In this document: piece by piece, positions 26,849 through 36,683 of the stretch
Layout: the number at the start of each line of letters is the position of its first letter
How positions within the stretch are numbered: position 1 is the first letter of the stretch
Source of the DNA: Streptomyces violens
GTDB lineage: Bacteria > Actinomycetota > Actinomycetes > Streptomycetales > Streptomycetaceae
Direction of reading: 5' to 3'
NCBI RefSeq assembly: GCF_000717745.1
Contig: NZ_JOBH01000001.1
Span: 496,001 to 560,000, forward strand
DNA length: 64,000 nucleotides
Position numbers and translations under genes: made by a program
Notes under the pieces: generated by a model
The model's database searches: none
Told to the model about the DNA's origin: nothing
What the model saw: the letters and a program-made list of their open reading frames with translations, nothing else

Positions 26849-29800
26849 CTACACCCTGGCCTCTGCCGGCTCGCCGGTGAAGGAGTGCCACAGTTCCGCG
26901 TACCGGCCGCCCCGGGCGAGGAGTTCGGCGTGCGTGCCGTCCTCGGCGACGCGGCCGCGGTCCAGTACCACGACCCGGTCGGCGCGGGCCGCCGTGGTGA
27001 GGCGGTGGGCGACGACCAGGGTGGTGCGGCGGCCGACGAGCCGGTCCGTCGCGTGGTTGACGACGGACTCGGTGGCCAGGTCGAGCGCCGCGGTCGCCTC
27101 GTCGAGCAACAGCACGTCGGGGTCGACCAGTTCGGCGCGGGCGAGCGCGAGGAGCTGGCGCTGGCCCGCGGAGAGGTTGCGGCCGCGCTCGGCGACCTCG
27201 TGGAGGTAGCCGCCGTCGAGCGTGGCGATCATGTCGTGCGCGCCCACGGCCCGGGCCGCCGCCTCCACTTCGGCGTCGGTGGCGTCCGGACGGCCGTACG
27301 CGATGGCGTCGCGGACCGTGCCGGGGAAGAGGTACGACTCCTGCGGGACGACGCCGAGGCGGTGGCGGTAGCCGGTCAGGTCCAGTTCGCGCAGGTCGGT
27401 GCCGTCGACGCGGACGGCGCCGGTGGTCGGGTCGTAGAACCGGGCGACCAGCTTGACCAGCGTGGACTTGCCGGCGCCGGTCTCGCCGACGAACGCGACG
27501 GTCTGGCCGGCGGGGATGGTCAGCGCGATGCCGGAGAGGGCCTCGGCCTGCTCGCCGTCGGCGGTCGAGTAGCGGAAGTGGACGTCGTCGAAGGTGATCT
27601 CGCCTGCCAACTCCTTTACCGGGCGGGGGTTTTCGGCCGGCGGGGTGGTGGTCGGCTCGCGCAGCAGCTCCTGGATGCGGCCGAGCGACACGGAGGCCTG
27701 CTGGTAGCCGTCGAAGACCTGGGAGAGCTGCTGGACGGGCGCGAAGAAGAGGTCGATGTACAGGAGGTACGCGACCAGCGCGCCCGCGGTCAGGGTCCCG
27801 GCGCTCACCCGGTTCGCGCCGACGATCAGCACCAGCGCGGCGGCCACGGACGACAGCAGCTGCACGAACGGGAAGTAGACCGAGATCAGGAACTGGCCGC
27901 GGGTGCGGGCCTGCCGGTACGCGGCGCTGCGCTCGGTGAAGCGGGCGACGCCGCTGCCCTCGCGGCGGAACGCCTGCACGATGCGCAGCCCGGCGACGCT
28001 CTCCTGGAGGTCGCCGTTGACGACGCTGATCCGCTCGCGCGCCAGCTCGTACGCCTTGACGCTCTGCTTGCGGAAGAAGTACGTGCCGATGATCAGCGGT
28101 GGCAGCGTGGCGAAGACGACCAGGGCGAGCTGTACGTCGATGGCCAGCAGGGCGACCAGGATGCCGAAGAAGGTGAGGACGGAGACGACGGCGGTGACCA
28201 GGCCGGTCTGCAGGAAGGACGAGAGGGCGTCGACGTCCGTCGTCATCCGGGTCATGATCCGGCCGGTCAGCTCGCGCTCGTAGTAGTCCAGGCCGAGGCG
28301 CTGGAGCTGGGCGAAGATCTTGACGCGGAGGGAGTACAGGACGCGTTCGCCGGTGCGCCCCGTCATCCGGTTCGAGCCGATCTGGGCGGCCCACTGGGCG
28401 AGCACGACGAGCAGGGCGGCGGCGGACGCGGCCCATACGCCGTTGAGCGCGGCGCGCTGGACGCCGTCGTCGATGCCGTGCCGGATCAGTACGGGCAGCA
28501 GCAGCCCGGCGACCGCGTCCACGGCGACCAGCAGCAGGGCGATCAACAGCGGGCGGCCGAAGCCGCGCAGCAGGCGGCGCAGGCCGTAGGAGCTCTCCGG
28601 CCGGGCGGCCTGGTCCTCGTCGATGTCGGGGGTGTCGGTGGCCGGGGGCAGCGCCGCGACCCTTTCGAGGAGTTCGGGGGTCGCGGGCATACCGGCCAGT
28701 GCGCCGGCCATGCCGCCGGGGCGGCCGGCGAGCGCGGCGGCGGAGGCGCCGCCGCCGTCCCGAGACTCCGCGCCGTCGGACACCTCGCCCTTACGCACCC
28801 ACAGTTCGGGCGTGACGCCGTCGATGACGCGGCGGGGCCGGGTGTCCTCGGCAGTACCGGCGGTGGCCGGGGGCTCCAGCAGCCCGGTGGCCGCCGCCTC
28901 GCCGGAGAACGCCCCGGCCGTCGCGATCTGCCCCGCCGGGTCCCGCTCCACGCCGCCCAGCTCGTCCGGGTCGGTGAGCAGCCTGCGGTACAGCTCGCAG
29001 CGCTCCTCCAGCTCCTCCCGGGTACCGATGTCCAGCAGCTTGCCGCCGTCGAGGACGGCAACCCGGTCGGCCAGCGCCAGGGTGGAGGCGCGGTGCGCGA
29101 TCAGCAGGGTTGTACGGCCCGCCATCACACCGCGCAGCGCCTCGTGGATCTCGTGCTCGACCCGGGCGTCGACCGCGGAGGTCGCGTCGTCCAGGACCAG
29201 CACGCGCGGGTCGGTGAGGATCGCGCGGGCCAGCGCCACGCGCTGCCGCTGGCCGCCGGACAGGCTCAGCCCCTGCTCGCCGACCTCGGTGTCGTACCCG
29301 TCGGGCAGGGCCGAGATGAAGCCGTCGGCCTGGGCGGCGCGGGCCGCGGCCCGGATCTGCTCGTCGGTGGCGTCCGGGGCGCCGTAGGCGATGTTGTCCC
29401 GGATCGAGTCGGAGAAGAGGAAGCTGGTCTCGGGGACCAGGCCGATGGCGCCGCGCAGCGAGTCGGCGGTCAGGTCGCGCACGTCCCGGCCGCCGACGAG
29501 CACCCGCCCGGCGCTCACGTCGTAGAAGCGCGGCAGCAGCAGCGAGAGGGTGGACTTGCCGCTGCCGGAGGTGCCGACGACGGCGACGGTCTCGCCGGGC
29601 TCGATGCGCAGCGAGAAGTCGTCCAGGACCGGGTGCGTGTCCCCCTCGTCTCCGTATCCGAAGGTGACGTGCTCGAACTCCACGGTGGCGGGCGCGTCGG
29701 CGGGCAGCGGCACCGCGTCCGGCCGCTCCTCGATGACCGGCTCGGTGTCGATCAGCTCGAAGACCCGCTCCACGCCGGCGCGGGCCTGCTGGCCCACGGT

Positions 29801-30712
29801 CAGCATCATGGCGAGCATCCGGACGGGGCCGACGAGCTGCGCGAGGTAGGTGGAGAAGGCGACGAAGGTGCCCAGCGAGACCTGGCCGCGGGTGGCCATC
29901 CAGCCGCCGAGCGCGAGCATCGCGACCTGGCCGAGGGAGGGGACGGCCTGGAGGGCGGGGGTGTAGCGGGCGTTGAGGCGTACGGTGCGCAGCCGCCCGG
30001 CGAAGAGCCGCCGGCTGACCTCGCGGAGCTTGCCGGTCTCCTGCTCCTCCTGGCCGAAGCCCTTCACGACGCGGACGCCGGAGACCGAGCCGTCCACCAC
30101 GCCCGCCACGGCCGCGGCCTGGCCCTGCGCGTACCAGGTCGCGGGGAAGAGCCGGAGGCGGCTGCGCTTGGCGATCCACCACAGGGCGGGGGCGACGGCG
30201 AGGGCGACGACGGTGAGCAGCGGGGAGAGCATCACCATGATCACCAGGGAGATGGCGAACAGCAGGACGTTGCCCAGCATCATCGGCACCATGAACAGCA
30301 GCGACTGCACGAGCTGGAGGTCGCTGGTGCCGCGGCCGACGACCTGCCCCGTGCTGAGTTCGTCCTGCCGCCGGCCGTCCAGCCGGGTGATGGCCCGGTA
30401 CATCCGGGTCCGCAGGTCGTGCTGGACGTCCAGGGCGAGCCGGCCGCCGTAATAGCGGCGGATGTACGTCAGTACGTACACGGCGAGCGCGGCGACGATC
30501 AGCAGGGTGGCCCACGGCGCGAGGGACCGCTCGTGCTTGACGATCACATCGTCGATGATCAGCTTCGGTACGAGCGGGACGAGCGCCATGACGGCCATCC
30601 CGGCGAGGGAGGAGCCGAGCGCGAGCAGTACATCCTGTTTGTACCGCCAGCACGTGCGTATCAGGCGCCGCGCCCAGCCCTCTTCCGCCGTATCCGTGTC
30701 CGCCCGTGCCAC
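26849..30712 (-). CDS. Giant fused ABC exporter (TMD-NBD-TMD-NBD)
   Basis: This 1287-residue protein joins two half-ABC exporters in one chain. Half 1: six-helix membrane domain (LIRTCWRYKQDVLLALGSS...), Walker A VGTSGSGKST (about residue 382), signature LSGGQRQRVALA, Walker B LVLDDATSAVD. A linker of about 120 Ala/Gly-rich residues follows. Half 2: membrane domain (GLRRLLRGFGRPLLIALLL...), Walker A VGETGAGKST (about residue 1079), signature LSAGQRQLLALA, Walker B VLLLDEATAALD. The first Walker B ends in Asp where catalytic Glu is expected, so one ATP site is probably degenerate, as in heterodimeric exporters. It resembles multidrug/lipid exporters; the substrate is unknown. GTG at 30712 follows GGGAGG. 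Confidence 0.9.
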   Translation of the reverse strand: MARADTDTAEEGWARRLIRTCWRYKQDVLLALGSSLAGMAVMALVPLVPKLIIDDVIVKHERSLAPWATLLIVAALAVYVLTYIRRYYGGRLALDVQHDLRTRMYRAITRLDGRRQDELSTGQVVGRGTSDLQLVQSLLFMVPMMLGNVLLFAISLVIMVMLSPLLTVVALAVAPALWWIAKRSRLRLFPATWYAQGQAAAVAGVVDGSVSGVRVVKGFGQEEQETGKLREVSRRLFAGRLRTVRLNARYTPALQAVPSLGQVAMLALGGWMATRGQVSLGTFVAFSTYLAQLVGPVRMLAMMLTVGQQARAGVERVFELIDTEPVIEERPDAVPLPADAPATVEFEHVTFGYGDEGDTHPVLDDFSLRIEPGETVAVVGTSGSGKSTLSLLLPRFYDVSAGRVLVGGRDVRDLTADSLRGAIGLVPETSFLFSDSIRDNIAYGAPDATDEQIRAAARAAQADGFISALPDGYDTEVGEQGLSLSGGQRQRVALARAILTDPRVLVLDDATSAVDARVEHEIHEALRGVMAGRTTLLIAHRASTLALADRVAVLDGGKLLDIGTREELEERCELYRRLLTDPDELGGVERDPAGQIATAGAFSGEAAATGLLEPPATAGTAEDTRPRRVIDGVTPELWVRKGEVSDGAESRDGGGASAAALAGRPGGMAGALAGMPATPELLERVAALPPATDTPDIDEDQAARPESSYGLRRLLRGFGRPLLIALLLVAVDAVAGLLLPVLIRHGIDDGVQRAALNGVWAASAAALLVVLAQWAAQIGSNRMTGRTGERVLYSLRVKIFAQLQRLGLDYYERELTGRIMTRMTTDVDALSSFLQTGLVTAVVSVLTFFGILVALLAIDVQLALVVFATLPPLIIGTYFFRKQSVKAYELARERISVVNGDLQESVAGLRIVQAFRREGSGVARFTERSAAYRQARTRGQFLISVYFPFVQLLSSVAAALVLIVGANRVSAGTLTAGALVAYLLYIDLFFAPVQQLSQVFDGYQQASVSLGRIQELLREPTTTPPAENPRPVKELAGEITFDDVHFRYSTADGEQAEALSGIALTIPAGQTVAFVGETGAGKSTLVKLVARFYDPTTGAVRVDGTDLRELDLTGYRHRLGVVPQESYLFPGTVRDAIAYGRPDATDAEVEAAARAVGAHDMIATLDGGYLHEVAERGRNLSAGQRQLLALARAELVDPDVLLLDEATAALDLATESVVNHATDRLVGRRTTLVVAHRLTTAARADRVVVLDRGRVAEDGTHAELLARGGRYAELWHSFTGEPAEARV

Positions 30713-30819
30713 GCGACGCCTCCCGCCGGTCGACTTCTTACCGCAAGGCACCAACAGCGGCGGCCGGTGATTTCATCCCATCGCAACATTTCCCGCGGCC
30801 GTCGACCCGGACATGCGCT

Positions 30820-31857
30820 CTACAAGCGGACGGTCATGTCGTACAGCCGGGTGATCTGCTGCGCCCGCTGGTTGTCGTCGCTGACCAGGAGCAGCTTCAG
30901 CCGCCCGTGCGTGCGGCCCAGGACGGTCACGCCCTCGATGTTGTCCAGCAGGGGGTTGATCTGCGGCTGCCGGGCGGGCGCGCCGAGGGAGGGACAGCGC
31001 GTGAGGTCGGCGAGCAGGGTCTTGGCGGCGGGACGGGTGGCGCCGGTCAGCTTCCCGGTGTCCCGGGTGTCGTCCGCGCGGCGCGGGTCGGCGAGGTAGA
31101 GACGGATGGTGTTGCCCTGGGGCTCGAATTTACGTTCGAGTACGAGCAGACGGCCGTCGTCAAGGGCGGTGATCTCGGGGATCGTCATGCCCTGCTCGGC
31201 CGGGTACGCGTACTGCCTGCCGAGGGCGTAGCCGCCGTGCGGCTGCCGCTGCCAGGTCTGGAAGCGGTGCAGCGGGCGGCCCTGCGCGTCGGTGCCGTCG
31301 CCGGCGAGCGGGCCCTCCATGGAGGCGGTGAGCGTACGGCCGCCGGGGCCCGCGGTCAGCCCCTCGAAGGTCTGGTTGGCGGTGGCCCGCCCGGCCGGGG
31401 CGACCCGCAGCCCGTCCGGTACGGGCAGCCGTCCGGTCGGGTGCCCGGCCCGGTCGTACCGGCGGACGGACGGCTCCACCTCGGAGGTGATCAGCCGGCT
31501 GCCGTCCTGCTCGACGACCAGCCCCTCGGAGTCCAGCGGCTTGCCGCCCTCGTCGGCGAGCGGGATTCCGCGCAACGGCTCGCGCGTCCGGCCGTCGAGG
31601 GTGACCAGCGCGGACCGGTCGGAGAGCGCGAGCAGGTCGCCGTCGGTGTCGCGGGCGAGCGCGGAGAAGTTCCCGACGTAGAGGCCGTCGACGGAGCGCT
31701 TGTCGAGGGCGTCGGAGTAGCGGTCGATGGAGACACGCGGGGAACAGGCAGGGCCCGGTGGGGCCGCGGCGGCGGTCGCGGTCGCGGTCGCCGGGAGCGT
31801 TCCGGTGACGAGCAGCGTGGCGGCGAGCGCGGCCGGTATGGCGGTGGCGAGACGCAC
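30820..31857 (-). CDS. Secreted esterase-like/phytase-like protein
   Basis: This 345-residue protein has an export signal (RLATAIPAALAATLLVTGTLPATATATAAAA) and a beta-propeller-like body with the pattern of the 'esterase-like activity of phytase' family: VGNFSALARDTDGDLLALSDRS, PLDSEGLVVEQDG, NQTFEGLTAGPGGRTLTASMEGPL, EQGMTIPEITALDDGRLLVLERKF and the final DNIEGVTVLGRTHGRLKLLLVSDDN. Such proteins are secreted and bind Ca2+; hydrolysis of phosphate or carboxyl esters is suggested by the name only. The GTG at 31857 follows GGAAGGA. It lies between the ABC exporter and the GH65 gene on the same strand, but a strong terminator separates it from GH65. Confidence 0.78.
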   Translation of the reverse strand: MRLATAIPAALAATLLVTGTLPATATATAAAAPPGPACSPRVSIDRYSDALDKRSVDGLYVGNFSALARDTDGDLLALSDRSALVTLDGRTREPLRGIPLADEGGKPLDSEGLVVEQDGSRLITSEVEPSVRRYDRAGHPTGRLPVPDGLRVAPAGRATANQTFEGLTAGPGGRTLTASMEGPLAGDGTDAQGRPLHRFQTWQRQPHGGYALGRQYAYPAEQGMTIPEITALDDGRLLVLERKFEPQGNTIRLYLADPRRADDTRDTGKLTGATRPAAKTLLADLTRCPSLGAPARQPQINPLLDNIEGVTVLGRTHGRLKLLLVSDDNQRAQQITRLYDMTVRL

Positions 31858-31887
31858 GGCGGATCCTTCCGGTCGACAGGACGGCAA

Positions 31888-31931
31888 CGGGCGGGGCGCC
31901 CGGGGGTTCCTTCCCCCGGGCGCCCCGCCCG
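31888..31931 (-). terminator. Very strong terminator after the GH65 gene
   Basis: A perfect 19-bp stem with a 6-nt loop (TTCCTT): arms 31888-31906 and 31913-31931, almost pure G/C. It lies 34 nt beyond the GH65 stop and separates it from the downstream phytase-like gene. Confidence 0.85.
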
Positions 31932-31964
31932 CACCATGCGTACCGTCCGGTGGAACGGCGGCCG

Positions 31965-34751
31965 TCACTCCTTGGCGTCGGCCTTGCCGTTGGCCTCGGC
32001 CTCGGCCACCCTCAGCTCCGCGATGCCCGGGTGCGTCTTCGCGTCCGCCTTGCCGCGCACGGTCACCCGGACGTACCGGGCCGGGGACTTCCCGTCGTAG
32101 CCGGTGCCGGTCCAGTGCCGTCCGTCGCGGGAGACCTGGATCCGGTACGACTCCGGCTTCGTGTCGGTCCAGCGCGGCGTGACCGCGCCGATGCGGCGGA
32201 CGCTGCCCAGGTCGGCGGTGAGCGTGCCGGTGGCGGCGTCGGGCACCCACGCGGTGGTGGTGTTGCCGTCCAGCGCGGCGCCCGCGTACATCCCGGGCTC
32301 CTCCGAGGTGGCCTTCGCCGTGCGGCAGCGGGCCACGTTGGCGGTCGGCTCCTGGTCGGGGCGGCGGGTCTTGAGCGTCAGCGGCGCGCCCTGGCTGACG
32401 ATCCGCTCGCCCTCCGGCGTCGCGACCGTCATCGGCTCACCGCCGGTCAGCCGCACCTCGGTGTGGTGCGCGCCCAGCGCGACGTCGTACGTCCGGCCCT
32501 GCCAGTGCAGGCCGCGCAGGGTGACGCCGTCGGCGAGCTGCGGCGGCAGCGTCGGGTCCAGGGTGATCCGGTCCTCGCCCAGCCGCAGGCCGGTCAGGCC
32601 GTGGGTGAAGACCTGGAGGAAGCCGCCCTTGCCGGTCAGGAAGTCCTGCGTGGGCGAGCCGGCGAGCGGGTCATGGGCGCCGGCCTTCTCGCCGCGCGCC
32701 TCGGAGAAGAGGTGGAACGGCCCCCGCATGAACGGCCGCACGGACCGCTGCAGGTAGGTGTACATCGCGCAGCCGGGCTCGCCGATCTCGGCGGCGTCGA
32801 TGGCGTGCACCGAGTCGGTCATCGCCGGGCCGTCGGGGTCGGTGTGCGCGGCGTAGTAGTCCAGTGTCTTCTGCTGTGCCGCGTCGGACATCGGCCACTG
32901 CAGCGGGTACTGCAGCAGCACGGTGTCGGCCTGCTTGATGGTGGTGCCCTTGTAGCCGTCGTACTGCTGGAAGACCTGCTGCTTCTTGTCGTACGGGATG
33001 CGCAGCTTGTCCGCGATGGTGTTCCAGGAGGCGGGGGCCTGCTTGCCGAGGACGGCGGCGGCGCGGGTGGCGTGCCGGAGCGCGGTGGCGGCGCCCGCGT
33101 TGGTGAACACGCCGTCGTCGACGCCGTTGCTGTACTCGTCCGGGCCCGCGACGTTCTTGACGGAGTAGCTGCCGTCACCGTTCTTGGTGACCCGGGAGGC
33201 CCAGAACTGCGCGATGCCCTGCATGAGGGGCCAGCCGCGCTCGCGCAGCCAGCCGGTGTCCTTGGTGGCGAGGTAGTACTGCCAGGCGGCCAGCGAGACA
33301 TCGCCCATCAGGTGGTTCTGGGTCTTGCAGTGCGGCGGGTCCCAGCTGTGGCACTCCTTCCACAGATCGCCCTTGCCCCCGCTGGTCCACGGGAAGAACA
33401 GGCCGTCGTAGCCCAGCTTCTTCGCGTTCGCGCGGGCACCGGCCCGGGTCTTGTAGCGGTACTCGACGATCGACCGGGCGAGCTCCGGATGGGCGGCCAG
33501 CAGGCCCGGGTACATCCAGGTCTCGGCGTCCCAGAAGATCTCCCCCGCGTAGTTGTCGCTGGTCAGACCGGCCGGGGCGATGCTGTCCGAGGAGCCCTCG
33601 CGGGAGTTGGCGAGCAGTCCGTACTGCGCCGAGCGCACCCAGGCCTGAAGGTCGCGCTGCTCGCGGCCGCGCACCTCGATGTCGGAGCGCCACAGGTTCT
33701 GCCAGGCGGTGGCGTGGGAGTGGTACAGGCGGTCCCAGCCCTGCGCCGCGGCCTGCTGGGAGGCGCGGGTGGCGGCGGCTCTGGGGTCGTCGGAGGTGAG
33801 CGCGGTGTCCACGCCCACGTACTTGGAGACCTCGTACGTCCGGCCCTTGTGCACGGGGAAGCTGACACCCTGATGCGCCGTCAACTTCTCGGGTGCCTTG
33901 GCCTTCTGTTCACTTTCCGAACGAATGCCCGGGCCCGTGCGCAGCGTGGACGCGACCGCGCCGGCGGTGCGGGTCCCGTCGGTACGGAAGGTGACGTCCT
34001 GCGTCCGGTCCCCGGAGCGGGCGCCGCCACCGGTCTGCGAGATCCGGCGGGCGCCGCGCCCGTCGAGGGTGTCGGTGACGGTCGCCGGGCCGCTCCAGTG
34101 CGGGGTCATCCGCAGCCGTACGGCACCGGTGTGCGCCTGCGTGCGGTCCGCGAGCACGTCGAAGACCAGGTCGGTGGCGCGGCCGTCGGCGGCGGTCCAG
34201 GTCAGCGACGTACGGACCAGGCCGCAGCGCAGCAGGAGGGACTGCCGGTAGTGCGAGATCCGGCCGGGCTTCGTCGCCGAGCTGAAGGTCTCGGCGCCGG
34301 GACCGCCGGTGGCCACGTTCAGCGTGGACCAGGTGGGCAGCGCCGCGATGGCCTGCCGCTTCTTCACCGACTTGGGGCCCTCGGCATACAGGCCGGCGGC
34401 GAACGCGCCGTCGTAGCGCGGGGCGTAGAGGGGCCAACCGGTCTTCTCGCCGGGTGCCGCGTAGCCGGTGCCGTTGGGCGGCACGCGCTGCCCGAGGTAG
34501 CCGTTGCCGACGTACGGGTGGTGGCTGTCCTCGGGGTCGATGCGGGTGGACGTGGACTTCCAGTCCGCGCCGTCGGTGGCGCACGAGCCGTCGGCGGCGG
34601 GGGTGGCGCCCGTCGCCGGGCCCGTGGCGCGGCCGCCGTCGGGCGTCGCGGCCGACGAGACGGGGGGTACGGCCGCGATGAGCGCGCCCGCGAGCAGGGG
34701 GACGAGCATCCGCCGGCCGGCACGCGGCTGCGGACGTGGGGAGTACGACAT
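31965..34751 (-). CDS. Secreted GH65 enzyme (acid-trehalase-like) with C-terminal discoidin-type domain
   Basis: This 928-residue exported enzyme carries a signal peptide (RRMLVPLLAGALIAAVPPVSSA) and the three-part GH65 body: an N-terminal beta sandwich (YVGNGYLGQRVPPNG...), the catalytic (alpha/alpha)6 barrel with YAGEIFWDAETWMYPGLLA and GPDEYSNGVDDGVFTNAGA (catalytic Glu near residue 537), and a C-terminal sheet. The last 130 residues (VARCRTAKATSEEPGMYAGAALDGNTTTAW...YVRVTVRGKAD) form an F5/8C-like carbohydrate-binding domain. GH65 includes trehalases, maltose phosphorylases and kojibiose enzymes. The secreted form with a discoidin domain most resembles acid trehalase, so trehalose hydrolysis is a reasonable guess. 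GGAG precedes the ATG. Confidence 0.9.
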   Translation of the reverse strand: MSYSPRPQPRAGRRMLVPLLAGALIAAVPPVSSAATPDGGRATGPATGATPAADGSCATDGADWKSTSTRIDPEDSHHPYVGNGYLGQRVPPNGTGYAAPGEKTGWPLYAPRYDGAFAAGLYAEGPKSVKKRQAIAALPTWSTLNVATGGPGAETFSSATKPGRISHYRQSLLLRCGLVRTSLTWTAADGRATDLVFDVLADRTQAHTGAVRLRMTPHWSGPATVTDTLDGRGARRISQTGGGARSGDRTQDVTFRTDGTRTAGAVASTLRTGPGIRSESEQKAKAPEKLTAHQGVSFPVHKGRTYEVSKYVGVDTALTSDDPRAAATRASQQAAAQGWDRLYHSHATAWQNLWRSDIEVRGREQRDLQAWVRSAQYGLLANSREGSSDSIAPAGLTSDNYAGEIFWDAETWMYPGLLAAHPELARSIVEYRYKTRAGARANAKKLGYDGLFFPWTSGGKGDLWKECHSWDPPHCKTQNHLMGDVSLAAWQYYLATKDTGWLRERGWPLMQGIAQFWASRVTKNGDGSYSVKNVAGPDEYSNGVDDGVFTNAGAATALRHATRAAAVLGKQAPASWNTIADKLRIPYDKKQQVFQQYDGYKGTTIKQADTVLLQYPLQWPMSDAAQQKTLDYYAAHTDPDGPAMTDSVHAIDAAEIGEPGCAMYTYLQRSVRPFMRGPFHLFSEARGEKAGAHDPLAGSPTQDFLTGKGGFLQVFTHGLTGLRLGEDRITLDPTLPPQLADGVTLRGLHWQGRTYDVALGAHHTEVRLTGGEPMTVATPEGERIVSQGAPLTLKTRRPDQEPTANVARCRTAKATSEEPGMYAGAALDGNTTTAWVPDAATGTLTADLGSVRRIGAVTPRWTDTKPESYRIQVSRDGRHWTGTGYDGKSPARYVRVTVRGKADAKTHPGIAELRVAEAEANGKADAKE

Positions 34752-34869
34752 TGTTCTCCGTCGACGGATCGTCGGGCGTCGGGCACGGGGAGGCAGAGAG
34801 GCAGATCTGTCGCTGCCCGCAGCGAACCTAAAGTTATGAACAGATCACGTCAACGGTCCACGCGTTTTG

Positions 34870-36558
34870 TTAACTTTCCGAAGCCAGGGAATCGCCCGGT
34901 CGGGTCGGGGAATCCCCCAGATGAGTCGGTGCGAACATCCGCAGCCGGGCCGGGAGCACGACCACGGAGGGCCCGGGGGCCGCCAGCGCGACGGCGAGGT
35001 CGTCCCGCAGCCGCTCCGGGGCACTCGTCACCGCCGGCACCCCGAAGGACTCGGCGAGCGCGGCGAAGTCGGGCCGCGCCAGCTCGGTGCCGGTCGCCTG
35101 CCCGAACGCGTCCTCCATGTACTCGCGCAGGATGCCGTAGCCCCCGTCGTCCACGATCAGCCAGGTCACCGGCAGGTTGTACTGGCGGGCCGTGGCCAGC
35201 TCGGCGAGCGAGTACATGGCGCCGCCGTCGCCGGAGACCGCGAGCACCGGCTGCGTCGGGTCGGCCGCCGCCGCGCCCAGCGCCGCCGGGAAGGCGTAGC
35301 CGAGGCCGCCCGCGCCCTGTGCCGAGTGCATGGTGTTGGGGTGGCGGGCGTCGAAGGCCGACCAGGCCCAGTACGCCAGGATCGTCATGTCCCAGAAGGA
35401 GGGCGCCCGGGACGGCAGCGCCTCGCGGACGGCGGCCAGTACGTCCTGTTCCAGGGTGAGTTCCTGGGACGCGATCCGCTCCCCCACCCGGTCCAGCAGC
35501 GCCCGTACACGCGCGGGCGCCGTGTCGTCCTCGCGCGCGCCGGCCGTCTCCAGCAGCGCCCGGAGCGCGAGGCGCGCGTCCGCGTGGATGCCGAGCGCGG
35601 GGTGGTTGGACTCCAGCTTGCCCGCGTCGGCCTCGATCTGGACGACCCGGCCGCGGGGCCTGAACGTGTGGTAATTCGACGAGAGTTCGCCCAGGCCCGA
35701 GCCCACCACCAGCAGGACGTCCGCGTCCGCCAGGAAATCCGTGGTGTGGCGGTCCTCCAGCCAGGACTGGAGAGAAAGGGGGTGGGTCCAGGGAAAAGCG
35801 CCCTTGCCGCCGAACGTCGTCGCGACCGGCGCCCGGAGCCGCTCGGCCAGCGCCCGCAGCTCGGGCTCGGCCCCGGCCCGTACGACGCCGCCGCCCGCGA
35901 GGATCGCCGGGCGTTCGGCCTTCGTCAGCAGGTCGGCGGCCGCGGCGGTCAGCTCGGGGCGCGGAGGCAGCTCCTCGGGGTCCGCGTCCATGCCGGTGAC
36001 CACCGGGATCGTCGTCGGCGCGAGCAGTACGTCCTGCGGGATCTCCACCCAGACCGGGCCGTGCGGGGCCGTCAGCGCCGACTTCCGGGCCGCGGCGATC
36101 GCGGACGGGATCTGCGAATGCGTGCGGGCGGTGTGCACGGACTTCACGACGCCGCGGAAGGCTGCGCTCTGGTCGGGGAGTTCGTGCAGGTAGCCGTGGC
36201 GGCCGCCGCCGAGCCCCGCTGTCGGCACCTGGCTGCCGATCGCCAGGACGGCGGCCGAGGCGGCGGCGGCCTCCTGCAGCGCGGCGAGCGTCATGAGGGC
36301 GCCGGGGCCGGTGGAGACCATGAGCGGCGCGATACCGCCGGTGCGGCGGGCGTAGGCGTCGGCGGCGAACCCCGCGTTGTTCTCCACGCGCAGTCCGACG
36401 TACCGCAGGGGGCTGCGGCCCAGCGCGTCGAAGAGGCCCAGGGCGTGTTGGCCTGGGAGGCCGAAGACGGTCTGCGCGCCTAGCGCTTGCAGCGACTCTA
36501 CGACCAGGTCGCCCCCTGTGCGTTGGGCGGCGGGGGCCGGGGGGTTCGTGGTGCTCAC
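34870..36558 (-). CDS. ThDP-dependent enzyme, acetolactate-synthase-like
   Basis: This 562-residue ThDP-dependent enzyme has the three-domain layout of the acetolactate synthase/decarboxylase superfamily. The N-terminal Pyr domain has FGLPGQHALGLFDAL and the activating Glu in GLRVENNAGFAADAYARR. The central domain carries PAILAGGGVVRAGAE; the C-terminal PP domain has GDGGAMYSLAELATARQYNLPVTWLIVDDGGYGIL. In the Mg2+-binding GDG-x25-NN motif the two Asn are Asp-Asp here. The FAD site of true acetolactate synthase is not obvious, so the reaction is probably decarboxylation or ligation of a 2-keto acid. The GTG start at 36558 is inferred. It lies downstream of a sodium symporter, opposite a PucR regulator and close to agmatinase. 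Confidence 0.85.
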   Translation of the reverse strand: MSTTNPPAPAAQRTGGDLVVESLQALGAQTVFGLPGQHALGLFDALGRSPLRYVGLRVENNAGFAADAYARRTGGIAPLMVSTGPGALMTLAALQEAAAASAAVLAIGSQVPTAGLGGGRHGYLHELPDQSAAFRGVVKSVHTARTHSQIPSAIAAARKSALTAPHGPVWVEIPQDVLLAPTTIPVVTGMDADPEELPPRPELTAAAADLLTKAERPAILAGGGVVRAGAEPELRALAERLRAPVATTFGGKGAFPWTHPLSLQSWLEDRHTTDFLADADVLLVVGSGLGELSSNYHTFRPRGRVVQIEADAGKLESNHPALGIHADARLALRALLETAGAREDDTAPARVRALLDRVGERIASQELTLEQDVLAAVREALPSRAPSFWDMTILAYWAWSAFDARHPNTMHSAQGAGGLGYAFPAALGAAAADPTQPVLAVSGDGGAMYSLAELATARQYNLPVTWLIVDDGGYGILREYMEDAFGQATGTELARPDFAALAESFGVPAVTSAPERLRDDLAVALAAPGPSVVVLPARLRMFAPTHLGDSPTRPGDSLASES

Positions 36559-36618
36559 GGGGGCCTTTCTGCGGGTGCGTGGGAGTGCGCGTGGATCACG
36601 GCCTGGCGGCCGCTCGTC

Positions 36619-36683
36619 CTCAAACGCCGGACGGGCTGGGTTTGGCCGCGTCTGCCTCAAGTGACGGACGGGCTGGGTTTGGC
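36619..36683. repeat. Two copies of a 28-bp element at the symporter 3' end
   Basis: CTCAAACGCCGGACGGGCTG...GGC (36619-36646) and CTCAAGTGACGGACGGGCTG...GGC (36656-36683) lie 37 bp apart. The second overlaps the symporter stop codon. The core (CAAACGCCGGACGGGCTG) is an interspersed element I recall from many Streptomyces intergenic regions. Confidence 0.75.

Noticed and set aside
34830..34877. AAAGTTA/TAACTTT inverted repeat between the GH65 and ThDP genes as an operator
   Set aside because: The arms are only 7 bp, 34 bp apart, and one arm lies over the ThDP enzyme stop codon; chance in AT-richer DNA is a better explanation.
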